Positions 33,201 to 43,869 are shown, numbered from the stretch's first letter. The stretch: 64,000 nucleotides of DNA from AC-32 sp963717725 (GCA_963717725.1 CAVQWS010000025.1:310001-374000), one strand, 5' to 3'. Numbers and translations: made by a program. Notes: a model not told the origin generated them from the letters alone.

Positions 33201-34007
33201 ATGCCGCTCGACGCGCTGGCGCTGGCGCTCGGCGCCGCCGTGCTGCACGCCCTCTGGAACCTGCTGCTCGCGCGCGAGCGGGACACCGAAGGCGCCTCGG
33301 CGGTCGCGCTGCTCGCCCTGGTCGTCGTGCTGGCGCTGCCGGCCGCGCTGACCTGGCGGGTCGAGGCTGACGCGATCCCCTTCATCGCCGGCTCGGCCGC
33401 GCTCGAGCTCGCGTACATCGCCTTGCTCGCGACCGCGTACCGGCGGTACGAGCTGAGCCTCGTCTACCCGGTCGCGCGCGGGATGGCGCCGGTGCTGGCG
33501 CTGCTGATCGTCGTCGCGGCCGGAGGCGCGCGGCCGTCCACGCTGGGCGTCGTCGGCGTATTCGCCGTGGCGGTCGGCGTGCTGCTCGTGCGGGGCGTCA
33601 AGGGCGATCTCGGCGGCTTCGTCTTCGGGATCGTGATCGCGGCCGCGATCGCCGGCTACACGGTGGTCGACCGCTACGGGATCCGCCATGCGGCCGCCGG
33701 GCCGTACCTGCTGCTCGTGATGCTCGGGCCTGCGGTCGTCTACTCGCTCGCGATCGGCCGTGCGCGCGTGCGGGCGGCGGTCTCGCCGGCGACGGTCGTG
33801 ATCGGCGCCGCCTCGGCTTCCGCCTACCTGCTGGTGCTGCTCGCGCTGCGGCTGGCCAGCGCGCCCGCGGTGGCGGCTGTCCGCGAGACGAGCGTGGTGA
33901 TCGCCACCGCGGCGGCGGCGGTCGTGCTGCACGAGCGCGTCGGCCCGGCCCGGCTCGCCGGCGCCTGCGTGGTCGTCGCCGGCGTGACGCTGCTCGCGCT
34001 CTCCTAG
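33201..34007 (+). CDS. EamA (DMT superfamily) transporter
   Basis: 268 residues with ten predicted hydrophobic spans in two similar halves, as in EamA drug/metabolite exporters. Typical pieces are ALWNLLLARE in the first span region, YPVARGMAPVLALLIV at the end of the first half, and AAVRETSVVIATAAAAVVLHERVGPARLAGA at the end of the second. Substrate unknown. It overlaps otsB (convergent) by 4 bases. Confidence 0.85.
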   Translation: MPLDALALALGAAVLHALWNLLLARERDTEGASAVALLALVVVLALPAALTWRVEADAIPFIAGSAALELAYIALLATAYRRYELSLVYPVARGMAPVLALLIVVAAGGARPSTLGVVGVFAVAVGVLLVRGVKGDLGGFVFGIVIAAAIAGYTVVDRYGIRHAAAGPYLLLVMLGPAVVYSLAIGRARVRAAVSPATVVIGAASASAYLLVLLALRLASAPAVAAVRETSVVIATAAAAVVLHERVGPARLAGACVVVAGVTLLALS

Positions 34008-34711
34008 AGCGTTCGCAAGAGCTCGAGCAGCTCGGCGGGTGAGGCGACGACCAGGTCGGCGCCTTCGCGCAGCTCCGCCGGCCCCTCGGCGGAGGCGACG
34101 GCGACCCGCACCGCCAGCTCCAGACCGTCGAGGCCGCGGAAGGCGTCGAGGTCGGTCGTGTCGTCGCCGGCGTAGAGCGCTCGCTCGAGGCCGCGCTCGG
34201 CGAGCAGCGCCCGCACCGCCGTGCCCTTGTCGGCCTCGACCGGCGGCCGCAGCTCCAGCACCTTCCGGCCCCAGCGCGCCTCGAGCCCGGCCGACCGCGC
34301 CCGCTCGGCGACGGCCTCGAGCGTCCGCCGCGCCTCGTCCTCGTCCGGCGCCTCGCGCCAGTGGAAGGCCACGGTCAGGCCCTTGTCCTCGAGCCACGGC
34401 CAGTCCTCCCCGGCGAACGGCCGCAGCGCCTCGCGCCACTGTTCGGCCTCGGGAGCCAGCTCGAGCCCGTGGACGCCGACGTAGACGACTCCGTCGACGC
34501 CGACCATCCGAGCTGCCTCCGCGCCGGTCCTGCCGCTGATGCACGCGACCAGCGCGTACCGGCCGGCGAGCCGTCGCACTTCGGCACGCGACTCCTCAGG
34601 AACGACCGCCAGCTCCGGCCGCGCCACGATCGGCGCGAGCGTCCCGTCAACGTCGAGCAGCACGGCCGCCCGGCCGGGCTCGGAGCGCAGCCGCGCCAGC
34701 CGATCCTCCAC
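34004..34711 (-). CDS. otsB: Trehalose-6-phosphate phosphatase
   Basis: 235 residues from GTG 34711. HAD motif I is LLDVDGTLAPIV (Asp20, Asp22), followed by ISGR, GVHGLEL, ELRPPVEADKGTAVRALL and GDDTTDLDAF, the set that distinguishes trehalose-phosphatases. It would make trehalose for osmotic or desiccation protection. No trehalose-phosphate synthase (otsA) lies in the window. Confidence 0.9.
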   Translation of the reverse strand: MEDRLARLRSEPGRAAVLLDVDGTLAPIVARPELAVVPEESRAEVRRLAGRYALVACISGRTGAEAARMVGVDGVVYVGVHGLELAPEAEQWREALRPFAGEDWPWLEDKGLTVAFHWREAPDEDEARRTLEAVAERARSAGLEARWGRKVLELRPPVEADKGTAVRALLAERGLERALYAGDDTTDLDAFRGLDGLELAVRVAVASAEGPAELREGADLVVASPAELLELLRTL

Positions 34712-34718
34712 ACCGCGC

Positions 34719-34724
34719 AGAATA
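34719..34724 (-). promoter_or_regulatory. -10 element TATTCT, leaderless promoter of otsB
   Basis: TATTCT lies 7 bases before GTG 34711; the start codon of the divergent half-TauE gene is only six bases further on. Confidence 0.55.
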
Positions 34725-34729
34725 CGGCG

Positions 34730-35071
34730 GTGCGCTACCTCCTCATCGGCCTGGTCGCCGGCGTGTTCAGCGCCCTCTTCGGCGTCGGCGGCGGAATCGT
34801 GGTCGTCCCGCTGCTGATCCTGATCGCCCACTTCAGCGAGCGGCCGGCGATGGGAACGTCGCTCGCCGCGGTCGGGCTGATCGCGTTCGTCGGCGCGGTC
34901 AGCTACGGGTTCCACGGCGAGCTGAAGCCCGGCGCCGCCGCGGTCGTCGGCCTGCCCGCGGCGGTCGGCGCCGTTTTCGGCACCGGCCTCCAGCAGCGTC
35001 TCGAGGCCCGCACGCTCTCGCTCGGCTTCGCCGCGCTCCTCGCAGGCATCGCGATCTGGCTGCTCGTCTGA
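34730..35071 (+). CDS. Half-size TauE/SafE permease, first unit
   Basis: 113 residues from GTG 34730 with about four spans. It begins LIGLVAGVFSALFGVGGGIVVVPLLIL, the repeat-unit signature of sulfite/sulfonate exporter TauE/SafE (GxxxxGxxxxLxGxGGGxxxxP). Full-length members have two such units in about 250 residues; here the gene ends after one unit and a second gene with the other unit begins at the overlapping TGATG. The two products probably form the transporter together. Confidence 0.8.
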   Translation: MRYLLIGLVAGVFSALFGVGGGIVVVPLLILIAHFSERPAMGTSLAAVGLIAFVGAVSYGFHGELKPGAAAVVGLPAAVGAVFGTGLQQRLEARTLSLGFAALLAGIAIWLLV

Positions 35072-35454
35072 TGTGGACGCTCGCGCTGGCGGCGGTGCTC
35101 GGGCTGGCCGCGGGCGTACTCTCGGGTCTCTTCGGCGTCGGCGGCGGGATTCTGTTCGTGCCGACGCTGACGCTCGTGCTCGGCCTTACGCAGCTGCACG
35201 CTGAGGCGAGCTCGCTGCTCGCGATCCTGCCCACGGCTGCGGCAGGCGTCTGGCGCCAGCGCGAGTACGGGAACGTCCGCTGGCGTGCGGCGCTCCTGCT
35301 CGGGCTCGGCGCGATCGCCGGCGTGGAGGCGGGCGTGCAGATCGCGGAGTCTCTACCCGAACACGCGCTGCGGCGGCTGTTTGCGGTGCTGATGCTGGCT
35401 GTCGCCGCCCAGCTGGCCTGGCGCGCGCGGCGAAAACCGCCCTATGCTTCCTGA
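35071..35454 (+). CDS. Half-size TauE/SafE permease, second unit
   Basis: 127 residues from ATG 35071, which shares a base with the stop of the first half. It repeats the signature LGLAAGVLSGLFGVGGGILFVPTLTLV and has about four spans with a basic tail (RARRKPP). Since it has its own start and the break falls exactly at the domain linker, this looks like a natural split pair rather than a frameshift. Confidence 0.8.
   Translation: MWTLALAAVLGLAAGVLSGLFGVGGGILFVPTLTLVLGLTQLHAEASSLLAILPTAAAGVWRQREYGNVRWRAALLLGLGAIAGVEAGVQIAESLPEHALRRLFAVLMLAVAAQLAWRARRKPPYAS
35443..35448 (+). promoter_or_regulatory. -10 element TATGCT, leaderless promoter
   Basis: TATGCT lies 7 bases before GTG 35456 and within the end of the second half-TauE gene. 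It covers the alternative ATG 35444. Confidence 0.55.
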
Positions 35455-35455
35455 C

Positions 35456-35848
35456 GTGGCCAGCGTCGAAGAATTCTGGATCCCGCTCGTCGACGAGCCG
35501 ATCGGCACGATCGTCGCCGAGATCCAAGAGGAGCGGCCGGAGATCGCCGAGCTCGTCGGTTCACCCCGCCGCCTGCTCGCGTTCCGCACGTTCGCCTACA
35601 TCCGCGTCGGGATCCTGCTCGGGCGCCTGCTCGTCGAGCACGACGTCAAGCCGGACGAGAGCGTGAGCTGGGCCGAGCAGCTGGCGCACAGCCCCGAGCA
35701 TCGCGAGAAGGTGGTGCTAGAGGTGCTGGCGGTGGCCAAGGAGGTCGCCGCCGATCCCGCCTATGCGCGCGAGCACGTCGGGCCGAGCGACGAGGAGCGG
35801 CAGCGCTTCTCGGAGTTCGCCAAGCGTCGTTTGGCCGCCGACAGCTGA
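35456..35848 (+). CDS. Conserved-looking hypothetical protein
   Basis: 130 residues from GTG 35456 (chosen by the -10 position; ATG 35444 would add four residues). Soluble, mostly helical and acidic, starting ASVEEFWIPLVDEP and ending EFAKRRLAADS. No family recognised and no catalytic motif seen. It stands alone between the TauE pair and the M23 gene. Confidence 0.6.
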   Translation: MASVEEFWIPLVDEPIGTIVAEIQEERPEIAELVGSPRRLLAFRTFAYIRVGILLGRLLVEHDVKPDESVSWAEQLAHSPEHREKVVLEVLAVAKEVAADPAYAREHVGPSDEERQRFSEFAKRRLAADS

Positions 35849-35878
35849 ACTCAGGCGTCACGCGCCGCCGTCTCTGCT

Positions 35879-35884
35879 CATAAT
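35879..35884 (+). promoter_or_regulatory. -10 element CATAAT, leaderless promoter of the M23 gene
   Basis: CATAAT (five of six to TATAAT) lies 9 bases before GTG 35894, without a Shine-Dalgarno. Confidence 0.55.
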
Positions 35885-35893
35885 GCGTGGACG

Positions 35894-37366
35894 GTGGCGA
35901 AGCGGCTCACGATTCTCGTGGCGCTGGCTGGTCTCGTCGTCCTGCTCGCCGGGGCGGGAGGCGCCGGCGGCGCCGGTTCGACCGCGGGTGCCTCTGCGGG
36001 CGCGGTGGCGATTCGCGTGGTCGTGCCCGGCCAGGTCGGCGCGGAGGCCGGCTCGATCTCGTCGCCGCCCTACCACGCCGCTTTCGGCTCCGGCTTCTCC
36101 TACCCGGCCGACGGCTCGGTCGTTAGCACCGGACCGATCAGCGCCTCGGCCTCCAGCGACTCGGGCACGTCCGGGGTTGCCGCCGCGACGAGCCAGGTGC
36201 AGACGGTCAGTCTCTTCGGCGGGGAGATCACCGCCGAGACGGTCAAGGGCGCCGCGCACGGCTCGACCCGCGGCCGCACTGCGAGAGGCGACTTCGCGGG
36301 CGCGACGATCGCGTCGCTGACGGTGCTCGGCTCGGCGGCCGCCGCCGCGCCGAACGGCCGCGTCGAGCTCGCCGACTGGGGGTACCTCGTGACGCTCGAG
36401 CAGGGCACCGACGTCAGCTCCGGCGCCGGCGGCACGCAGGGCTTCCACGGCTTCGTGACCGCGCTCGCCGTCCACCTGACCGCCCCGCACGGCCAGCTGC
36501 CGGCCGGCTCGGAGATCCGGATCGGCTACGCCGAGGCGAACGTGCAGGCGAGCGTCGGCCCGGCGCCGAGGCCGATCGCCCCCGGTCCGGTCGCGAAGCA
36601 GCCCGAGCACGCAAAGCGGAAGCAGACGCCCGTTGCCCCCGAGCCGACCAGGAACGGCCGCAGCTCCCGTCCGCTGTTGGCGATGCCCACCGGCCTGCAG
36701 CCGCCGCTGACCGCAGGCGGCTACGTCTTCCCCGTCTACGGCCCCGTGTCGTACGGCAACAGCTTCGGCGCCTTCCGCGGCGACGTCGCCGGGAACTGGC
36801 ACCACGGCGACGACATCTTCGCGCCGCTCGGCGCGCCGATCCTCGCCTGCGCCGACGGGCTCGTCTTCTCGGTCGGCTGGAACGACGTCGGAGGCAACCG
36901 GCTCTGGCTGCGGGACTCGCAGGGAAACGAGTTCTACTACGCGCACCTCTCCGCCTTCACGCCGATCGCCCGCAACGGGATGCACGTCAAGGCCGGCGAG
37001 ATGCTCGGCTTTGTCGGCAACACCGGCGACGCCCAGGGCACCCCGACGCACCTCCACTTCGAGGTGCACCCGTCCGCGCTGCTGTTCATGGGCTACGACG
37101 GCGCGGTCAACCCGACGCCCTACCTGGACGCGTGGAAGCACCTCCAGGACGTGCGCTTCTCGAACGTGGCGAGCTGGCTCGCCAAGACCGGGATCGCCGA
37201 CCCGGCGCCCAAGCCGGCCGCGATCGTGCTCCAGGTCTCCGACATCTCAGCGGCGAGCGGGCTCGAGCCCGGCTCGCTGCAGCGGGCGATGTCGGCGCGC
37301 GCCCGCGGCACCGAGGGCCAAGTGGCCCGGTCGCTCGGGTTGCGCCCTCGGGCGCCTAGGCCCTAG
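35894..37366 (+). CDS. Secreted M23 family peptidase (LytM-like)
   Basis: 490 residues. Residues 1-25 are a signal peptide or anchor (MAKRLTILVALAGLVVLLAG). A Ser/Ala/Gly-rich domain of unknown fold spans about 40-225, then a Pro-rich linker, then the M23 zinc peptidase: His303 and Asp307 (WHHGDDIFAP) and His386/His388 (THLHFEVH). All M23 ligands are present, so it should cut peptidoglycan crosslinks. A 60-residue helical tail follows. GTG start. It overlaps the convergent gene's stop by 4 bases. Confidence 0.88.
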   Translation: MAKRLTILVALAGLVVLLAGAGGAGGAGSTAGASAGAVAIRVVVPGQVGAEAGSISSPPYHAAFGSGFSYPADGSVVSTGPISASASSDSGTSGVAAATSQVQTVSLFGGEITAETVKGAAHGSTRGRTARGDFAGATIASLTVLGSAAAAAPNGRVELADWGYLVTLEQGTDVSSGAGGTQGFHGFVTALAVHLTAPHGQLPAGSEIRIGYAEANVQASVGPAPRPIAPGPVAKQPEHAKRKQTPVAPEPTRNGRSSRPLLAMPTGLQPPLTAGGYVFPVYGPVSYGNSFGAFRGDVAGNWHHGDDIFAPLGAPILACADGLVFSVGWNDVGGNRLWLRDSQGNEFYYAHLSAFTPIARNGMHVKAGEMLGFVGNTGDAQGTPTHLHFEVHPSALLFMGYDGAVNPTPYLDAWKHLQDVRFSNVASWLAKTGIADPAPKPAAIVLQVSDISAASGLEPGSLQRAMSARARGTEGQVARSLGLRPRAPRP

Positions 37367-37770
37367 CTGCCGTTGCCCGAGGAGCCGTAGCCGAACTCCT
37401 CGTCCTCGCCGAAGATCTTGTCCTTCAGCCAGCGCCGTGTCTCGGGCCCGGTCAGCGGGTTGAAGAGCAGGCCGAGCGTGATTCCGATCAGTAGCAGCGA
37501 GCTGTTGCGTCCCTTGTGGTCCTGGTGTCCCTGGATCCGGTCGGCGGCGTCGCGCAGGTCCTGGATCGCGGAGCGGAGCTGGTCCTGGATGTCCTGGTCG
37601 GTCGCAACCTTCGTCGCGACACCTGTCACGCCGCGGTTGGCGATCAGCTCGTCGTAGACGCCACGAGCGGTGGCGAAGGCGCTGCGCAGGTTCTCCCGCA
37701 GGACTTCGTCTTCGATCGCCCGCTTGACGTAGGGCTTCGCGTCCTCGATCCGGTCTCTCGCATTGGCCAT
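37363..37770 (-). CDS. YtxH-like single-span membrane protein
   Basis: 135 residues from ATG 37770, with AAAGGA 10 bases upstream (an earlier ATG 37788 lies just before that site and is less likely). A helical N-terminal part (DRIEDAKPYVKRAIEDEVLRENLRSAFATARGVYDEL) is followed by one span near residue 100 (SLLLIGITLGLLFNPLTGPETR) and an acidic Gly-rich tail. The span-plus-basic-helix resembles YtxH/DUF stress proteins. Function unknown. Confidence 0.6.
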   Translation of the reverse strand: MANARDRIEDAKPYVKRAIEDEVLRENLRSAFATARGVYDELIANRGVTGVATKVATDQDIQDQLRSAIQDLRDAADRIQGHQDHKGRNSSLLLIGITLGLLFNPLTGPETRRWLKDKIFGEDEEFGYGSSGNGS

Positions 37771-37830
37771 CAGGGGCCGTCCTTTCATTCGCTTGCTCGC
37801 GGGGATTCTCTACCCTAGCCGCGCGCTGCG

Positions 37831-40238
<2,408 letters not shown>

Positions 40239-40242
<4 letters not shown>

Positions 40243-40676
40243 GCGCGGCCTCGGATCACGATCGCCACGCGCTCGGCCTGCGGCGCCTCTGCCGCCACCG
40301 GGAGCGTGACGATCAACATGCCCTGCTCGTAGCGGGCGCTGGCGGCGCTCGCGTCGACGGGCTCGTCGAGCGGGATGCGGCGCTGGAAGGGGCCGTACTC
40401 GATCTCCAGCTGCCGGTAGCGGCCGCTCACCTGCGGGCGACGCCGCTCGCCGGCGACCACGAGCACGCGGTCGGCCGCGATCACCTTGATCGAACCCGGG
40501 TCGACGCCCGGCAGTTCGACGATCACGCGCAGCTCCGCCGGGTCCTCGCTGCGGATGCAGTCGGCCTGCGGCCGGAAGCCGCGACGCCCTCCCGCGAAGC
40601 GCGGCAGGTGCCAGAGCTCGTCCACGAGCTCCTGGATCTCGTTGTGCAGGCGGTCGATGTCGGTGCGGTTCTTCAT
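40239..40676 (-). CDS. hsp20: Hsp20/alpha-crystallin small heat-shock protein
   Basis: 145 residues from ATG 40676. The alpha-crystallin domain runs from about residue 45 (ELRVIVELPGVDPGSIKVIAADRVLVVAGERR) to ARYEQGMLIVTLPV, with the A-x-x-x-n-G-v-L motif. A holdase that keeps denatured proteins soluble; pairing with Lon makes sense. The upstream spacer (40677-40765) is relatively AT-rich; I see neither a CIRCE nor a HAIR element. Confidence 0.88.
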
Positions 40677-40689
40677 GGTTTCCGGTGAA

Positions 40690-40695
40690 AGCGTA
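40690..40695 (-). promoter_or_regulatory. -10 element TACGCT of hsp20-lon
   Basis: TACGCT lies 13 bases before ATG 40676, slightly farther than in leaderless genes, leaving a short leader. The 89-base spacer to rmlA also contains the AT-rich segment GTTAGCAAACACTAGCTTAG (40721-40740), an imperfect inverted repeat that might be an operator. Confidence 0.35.
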
Positions 40696-40752
40696 GTGCC
40701 CGTTTCAGGGTTGCGGCAAAAGTTAGCAAACACTAGCTTAGTGCCGGCCCAA

Positions 40753-40758
40753 TACGAT
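40753..40758 (+). promoter_or_regulatory. -10 element TACGAT, leaderless promoter of rmlACD
   Basis: TACGAT lies 7 bases before GTG 40766. Confidence 0.6.
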
Positions 40759-40765
40759 CCTCGGC

Positions 40766-41530
40766 GTGAAGGGACTGATCTGCGCAGGCGGTTCCGCGAC
40801 TCGGCTGGCCGAGCTCACGCGCGTGACCAACAAGCACCTGCTGCCGGTGGGGAGCTGGCCGATGGTCTATTACCCGCTCCAGCTGCTGCAGCGGCTCGGG
40901 GTGCGCGAGGTGCTGCTCGTCACCGGCCAGCAGCACGCCGGCCAGTTCATCGACCTGCTCGGCGACGGCAAGGTCGAGGAGCGCGGCGGCGGCGAGCTGC
41001 TGTTCGAGCTCGACCTCTCCTACAAGGTGCAGACCGAGCCCGGCGGGATCGCGCAGGTGGTCGGCATGGCGCGCGACTTCGCCGCGGACGACCGGCTCGT
41101 GGTCTGCCTCGGGGACAACATCTTCGAGCACGCCCAGCGCGAGGCGGTCGAGGCCTGGGACGAGGGCGCAGTGGTGTTCGTCAAGGACGTGCCGGACCCC
41201 GAGAACTTCGGCGTCGTGGCCTACAACGGCGACTCGGTGGCCGACATTGTCGAGAAGGCCGGCATCGTCGACACGCGCTACGAGAGCCCGCCCTCCAACG
41301 ACGCGGTCGTGGGCCTCTACTGCTACCCGTCCGAGGTGTTCGAGATCGTCGCGACGCTCGAGCCCTCAAGCCGCGGCGAGCTCGAGATCACGGACGTGAA
41401 TCGGGAGTTCGCGCGACGCGGGGAGCTGAAGGTGCAGCGAGTCGAGGGCTGGTGGCACGACGGGGGCAAGCACTGGCAGGACCTCGCCGAGGTCGGCCGC
41501 CTGATCGAGCAGACGGGCGTGAACAAGTGA
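40766..41530 (+). CDS. rmlA: Glucose-1-phosphate thymidylyltransferase-like
   Basis: 254 residues from GTG. The nucleotide-binding start is LICAGGSATRLAELTRVTNKHLLPVGSWPMVYYPLQ; the family normally has GGSGTRL, so a Gly is Ala here, and the protein is about 40 residues shorter than typical RmlA. The metal/sugar site VCLGDNIFE and the VKDVPDPENFGVV segment are conserved. It activates a hexose-1-phosphate with dTTP (or another NTP). Cotranscribed and overlapping with rmlC and rmlD, hence the assignment. Confidence 0.85.
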   Translation: MKGLICAGGSATRLAELTRVTNKHLLPVGSWPMVYYPLQLLQRLGVREVLLVTGQQHAGQFIDLLGDGKVEERGGGELLFELDLSYKVQTEPGGIAQVVGMARDFAADDRLVVCLGDNIFEHAQREAVEAWDEGAVVFVKDVPDPENFGVVAYNGDSVADIVEKAGIVDTRYESPPSNDAVVGLYCYPSEVFEIVATLEPSSRGELEITDVNREFARRGELKVQRVEGWWHDGGKHWQDLAEVGRLIEQTGVNK

Positions 41531-41985
41531 TCGAGGGCGTTCGGGTAATCCCGCTGAGGCGCTTCGAGGACGTGCGCGGTTGGTTCATGGAGCTGATGCG
41601 CGCCTCGAACCTGCCGCAGCCTGTGAAGCAGTCGAACCTTTCCTTCTCGCGCAAGGGAGTGATCCGCGGCCTGCACTACCACGAGCGGGGCCAGAGCGAC
41701 CTATTCGCCTGCCTGCAGGGCATGGTGCGGGTCGTCGTGCTCGACCGCGAGAGCGGCGCGACGTTCACCGCCGACATCGGCGACGAGAACCCGGCCGCGG
41801 TCTTCATCCCCGGCCATCACGCGCACGGCTACGAGGCGCTGACCGATTGCCTCTTCCTCTACCACGTGACCGAGGAGTACGACGCAGACGACCCCGACGA
41901 GCACGGCGTGCCCTGGAACGACCAGCGCGTCGTCGATCTCTGGAGCACGACATCGCCGATCCTGTCCGAGCGCGACGTCGTCTGA
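41527..41985 (+). CDS. rmlC: dTDP-4-dehydrorhamnose 3,5-epimerase-like cupin
   Basis: 152 residues from GTG 41527 (GTGA overlap with rmlA). The fold markers are RRFEDVRGWFMEL, QSNLSFSRKGVIRGLHYH (catalytic His), VRVVVLDRESGATF and FIPGHHAHGYEAL. It is shorter than classical RmlC (about 180), lacking some C-terminal residues, as in other compact epimerases. Acts on the product of RmlB before reduction by RmlD. Confidence 0.87.
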   Translation: MIEGVRVIPLRRFEDVRGWFMELMRASNLPQPVKQSNLSFSRKGVIRGLHYHERGQSDLFACLQGMVRVVVLDRESGATFTADIGDENPAAVFIPGHHAHGYEALTDCLFLYHVTEEYDADDPDEHGVPWNDQRVVDLWSTTSPILSERDVV

Positions 41986-42743
41986 TCACGGGCGCGGGCG
42001 GCCAGCTCGGGGCTGCGCTGCGCGAGGTTTTTCCCGACGCCGAGGCGCGGACGAGGGCGGAGCTGGACGTGACGCAGCCGTTCGCGGTCGAGACGGATCT
42101 AATCCTCCACGCTGCTGCGTGGACCGACGTCGACGGTGCCGAGGCCGACCCGGCAGGCGCGGAGCTCGTCAACGTCGACGGCACGCGCAACGTCGTCGCC
42201 CAGAACGTGCCAGTCGTCTACTACTCCAGCGACTACGTCTTCGATGGCTCAAAGCGCGAGCCATACGTCGAATCGGACGCGCCGAACCCGCTGTCGGTCT
42301 ACGGCCGCACGAAGCTCGAAGGCGAGCGGGAAGCGCGCGAGGGCTGGATCGTCCGCAGCTCGTGGCTCTTCGGCTGGACCGGCACGAACTTCGTGTGCAC
42401 GATGCTGCGGCTCGGGGCCGAGCGCGACGAGGTGAGCGTGGTCGCCGACCAGCTCGGCTCGCCTACCTACGTCGGCCATCTCGCCGAGGCGACGCGCGAG
42501 CTGCTCGAGCTGCCGGGCGGCATCTGGCACGCTGCCGCCGAGGGCGAGTGCACCTGGGCCGACTTCGCGCGCGCGATCTTCGAGGACGCCGGCCTCGACT
42601 GCCGCGTGCGCGAGATCACGACCGAAGAGCTCGGCCGGCCGGCCACGCGGCCCGCGTACTCGGTCCTGCGCAGCGAGCGCGAGGACGCTCCGCGACTACC
42701 GCACTGGCGCGAAGGCCTGCGCGCCTGCCTCGAGCGCCTTTAG
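41982..42743 (+). CDS. rmlD: dTDP-4-dehydrorhamnose reductase, probable CTG start
   Basis: Rossmann-fold reductase for the last step of dTDP-rhamnose synthesis. The N-terminus reads ITGAGGQLGAALREVFP, preceded in frame only by CTG 41982, which overlaps the rmlC stop as CTGA, exactly like the ATGA/GTGA junctions elsewhere. No ATG, GTG or TTG exists upstream in frame, and later ones would delete the cofactor loop. Catalytic YGRTKLEGE (Tyr, Lys) and SSDYVFDG are present. 253 residues from CTG. Convergent with rmlB, overlapping by 4 bases. Confidence 0.9.
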   Translation: MITGAGGQLGAALREVFPDAEARTRAELDVTQPFAVETDLILHAAAWTDVDGAEADPAGAELVNVDGTRNVVAQNVPVVYYSSDYVFDGSKREPYVESDAPNPLSVYGRTKLEGEREAREGWIVRSSWLFGWTGTNFVCTMLRLGAERDEVSVVADQLGSPTYVGHLAEATRELLELPGGIWHAAAEGECTWADFARAIFEDAGLDCRVREITTEELGRPATRPAYSVLRSEREDAPRLPHWREGLRACLERL

Positions 42744-43729
42744 CGCCAGGCCGCTTCGTCCACCGGCGCGCGATCGCGGAGCGGTTCCCACCACTCGCGG
42801 TTGTCCGCGTACCAGGCGACAGTCTGGGCGATACCGTCCTCCCAGGCGATCTCGTCGCGCCAGCCGAGCTCGTCGCGGAGCTTGGTCGAGTCGAGCAAGT
42901 AGCGCCGGTCGTGGCCGGGGCGGTCGGGGACGATCGTCTTCAACGACTCCGGCTTACCGGTGTGCCCGAGCACCGCGTCGGCGATCTCCTCGATCGACTT
43001 CTCGACGCCCGAGCCGACGTTGTAGGTCTCGCCGAGCCGGCCGCGCTCGAGCACGAGCTCGATTGCGCTGCAGTGGTCGAGCACGTGCAGCCACTCGCGC
43101 TTGTTCGCCGTCGAGGCGTACAGCGGCAGCGGCTTGTCGTCGAGCGCGTTCGTTGTGAAGAGCGGGATCACCTTCTCCGGGAACTGGTACGGCCCGTAGT
43201 TGTTCGAGCAATTGGTGATCGTGACGGGTAGCTCGTAGGTCTCGAAGTACGCGCGCACCGCGTGGTCGGCGCCGGCCTTCGAGGCGTTGTACGGCGTCCG
43301 CGGACGGTACGGCGTCTCCTCGGTGAAGACCTCGTTGGAGTCGAGCGGCAGGTCGCCGTAGACCTCGCAGGTGGAGACATGGTGGAACCGCTGGATGCTG
43401 GTGCGGCGGGCGGCCTCGAGCATCGTCTGCGTGCCGATCACATTGGTGCGGAAGAAGCGGCCGGGGTCGACGACCGCGAGCGAGTTGTGCGATTCGGCGG
43501 CGAAGTTCACGACCACTTCGATCCCCTCGTCGCGCAGCGTCTGCTCGGCGAGCTCGTCGTCGGCGATGTCGCCCTGCACGAACGGCACGTCCTCCGGCAG
43601 GCTCTCGCGGTTGCCCGCGTAGGTGAGCAGGTCATAGGCGGCGACATAGTCGTCCGGGTGGCGTTCGAGCCAGTAGCGGACGAAGTTCGAGCCGATGAAC
43701 CCGGCCGCGCCGGTGACGAGGATCCTCAT
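42740..43729 (-). CDS. rmlB: dTDP-glucose 4,6-dehydratase-like, variant catalytic motif
   Basis: 329 residues. NAD loop GAAGFIGSNF (7-16), YxxxK as YNASK (Tyr147, Lys151), NCSNNYGPYQFPEKVIPLF and GSGVEKSIEEIADAVL are as in RmlB. The usual STDEVYGD is STCEVYGD, so the catalytic Asp is replaced by Cys121 while Glu122 stays; the AAESHVDRS segment is AAESHNSLA. It may be a subfamily with different chemistry or substrate. It has its own leaderless promoter and faces rmlACD. Confidence 0.85.
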   Translation of the reverse strand: MRILVTGAAGFIGSNFVRYWLERHPDDYVAAYDLLTYAGNRESLPEDVPFVQGDIADDELAEQTLRDEGIEVVVNFAAESHNSLAVVDPGRFFRTNVIGTQTMLEAARRTSIQRFHHVSTCEVYGDLPLDSNEVFTEETPYRPRTPYNASKAGADHAVRAYFETYELPVTITNCSNNYGPYQFPEKVIPLFTTNALDDKPLPLYASTANKREWLHVLDHCSAIELVLERGRLGETYNVGSGVEKSIEEIADAVLGHTGKPESLKTIVPDRPGHDRRYLLDSTKLRDELGWRDEIAWEDGIAQTVAWYADNREWWEPLRDRAPVDEAAWR

Positions 43730-43738
43730 GGCGCGGGC

Positions 43739-43744
43739 AGTCTA
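43739..43744 (-). promoter_or_regulatory. -10 element TAGACT, leaderless promoter of rmlB
   Basis: TAGACT lies 9 bases before ATG 43729. Confidence 0.6.
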
Positions 43745-43800
43745 GTCAGCGAACTGTGAAGATTTCGGGCAACTGAGCCGAAAATCGCTGCACCGTGCGC

Positions 43801-43806
43801 TACTCT
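43801..43806 (+). promoter_or_regulatory. -10-like element TACTCT upstream of the SpoIID-like gene
   Basis: TACTCT would start an RNA near 43813 with a leader of about 57 bases; TATAAG at 43861-43866 sits too close (3 bases) to ATG 43870. Nothing else is seen in the 140-base gap except a GGCC-rich imperfect repeat. Confidence 0.3.
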
Positions 43807-43869
43807 CAGGGTGTCCGGCCGTAGCGGTCCGGCCTGGATCTTCCACGCCCTCGGCCGATCTATAAGGCG

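Noticed and set aside
34730..35454. A frameshift splitting one TauE/SafE gene
   Set aside because: Both halves start with their own complete repeat signature, the break lies in the linker, and the TGATG junction is the same coupling used elsewhere; a natural split is more likely, though reads should confirm it.
40677..40765. A CIRCE or HAIR heat-shock operator upstream of hsp20-lon
   Set aside because: TTAGCA at 40721 recalls half of CIRCE, but the second half (GAGTGCTAA) is absent, and no CTTGAGT-N7-ACTCAAG is present.
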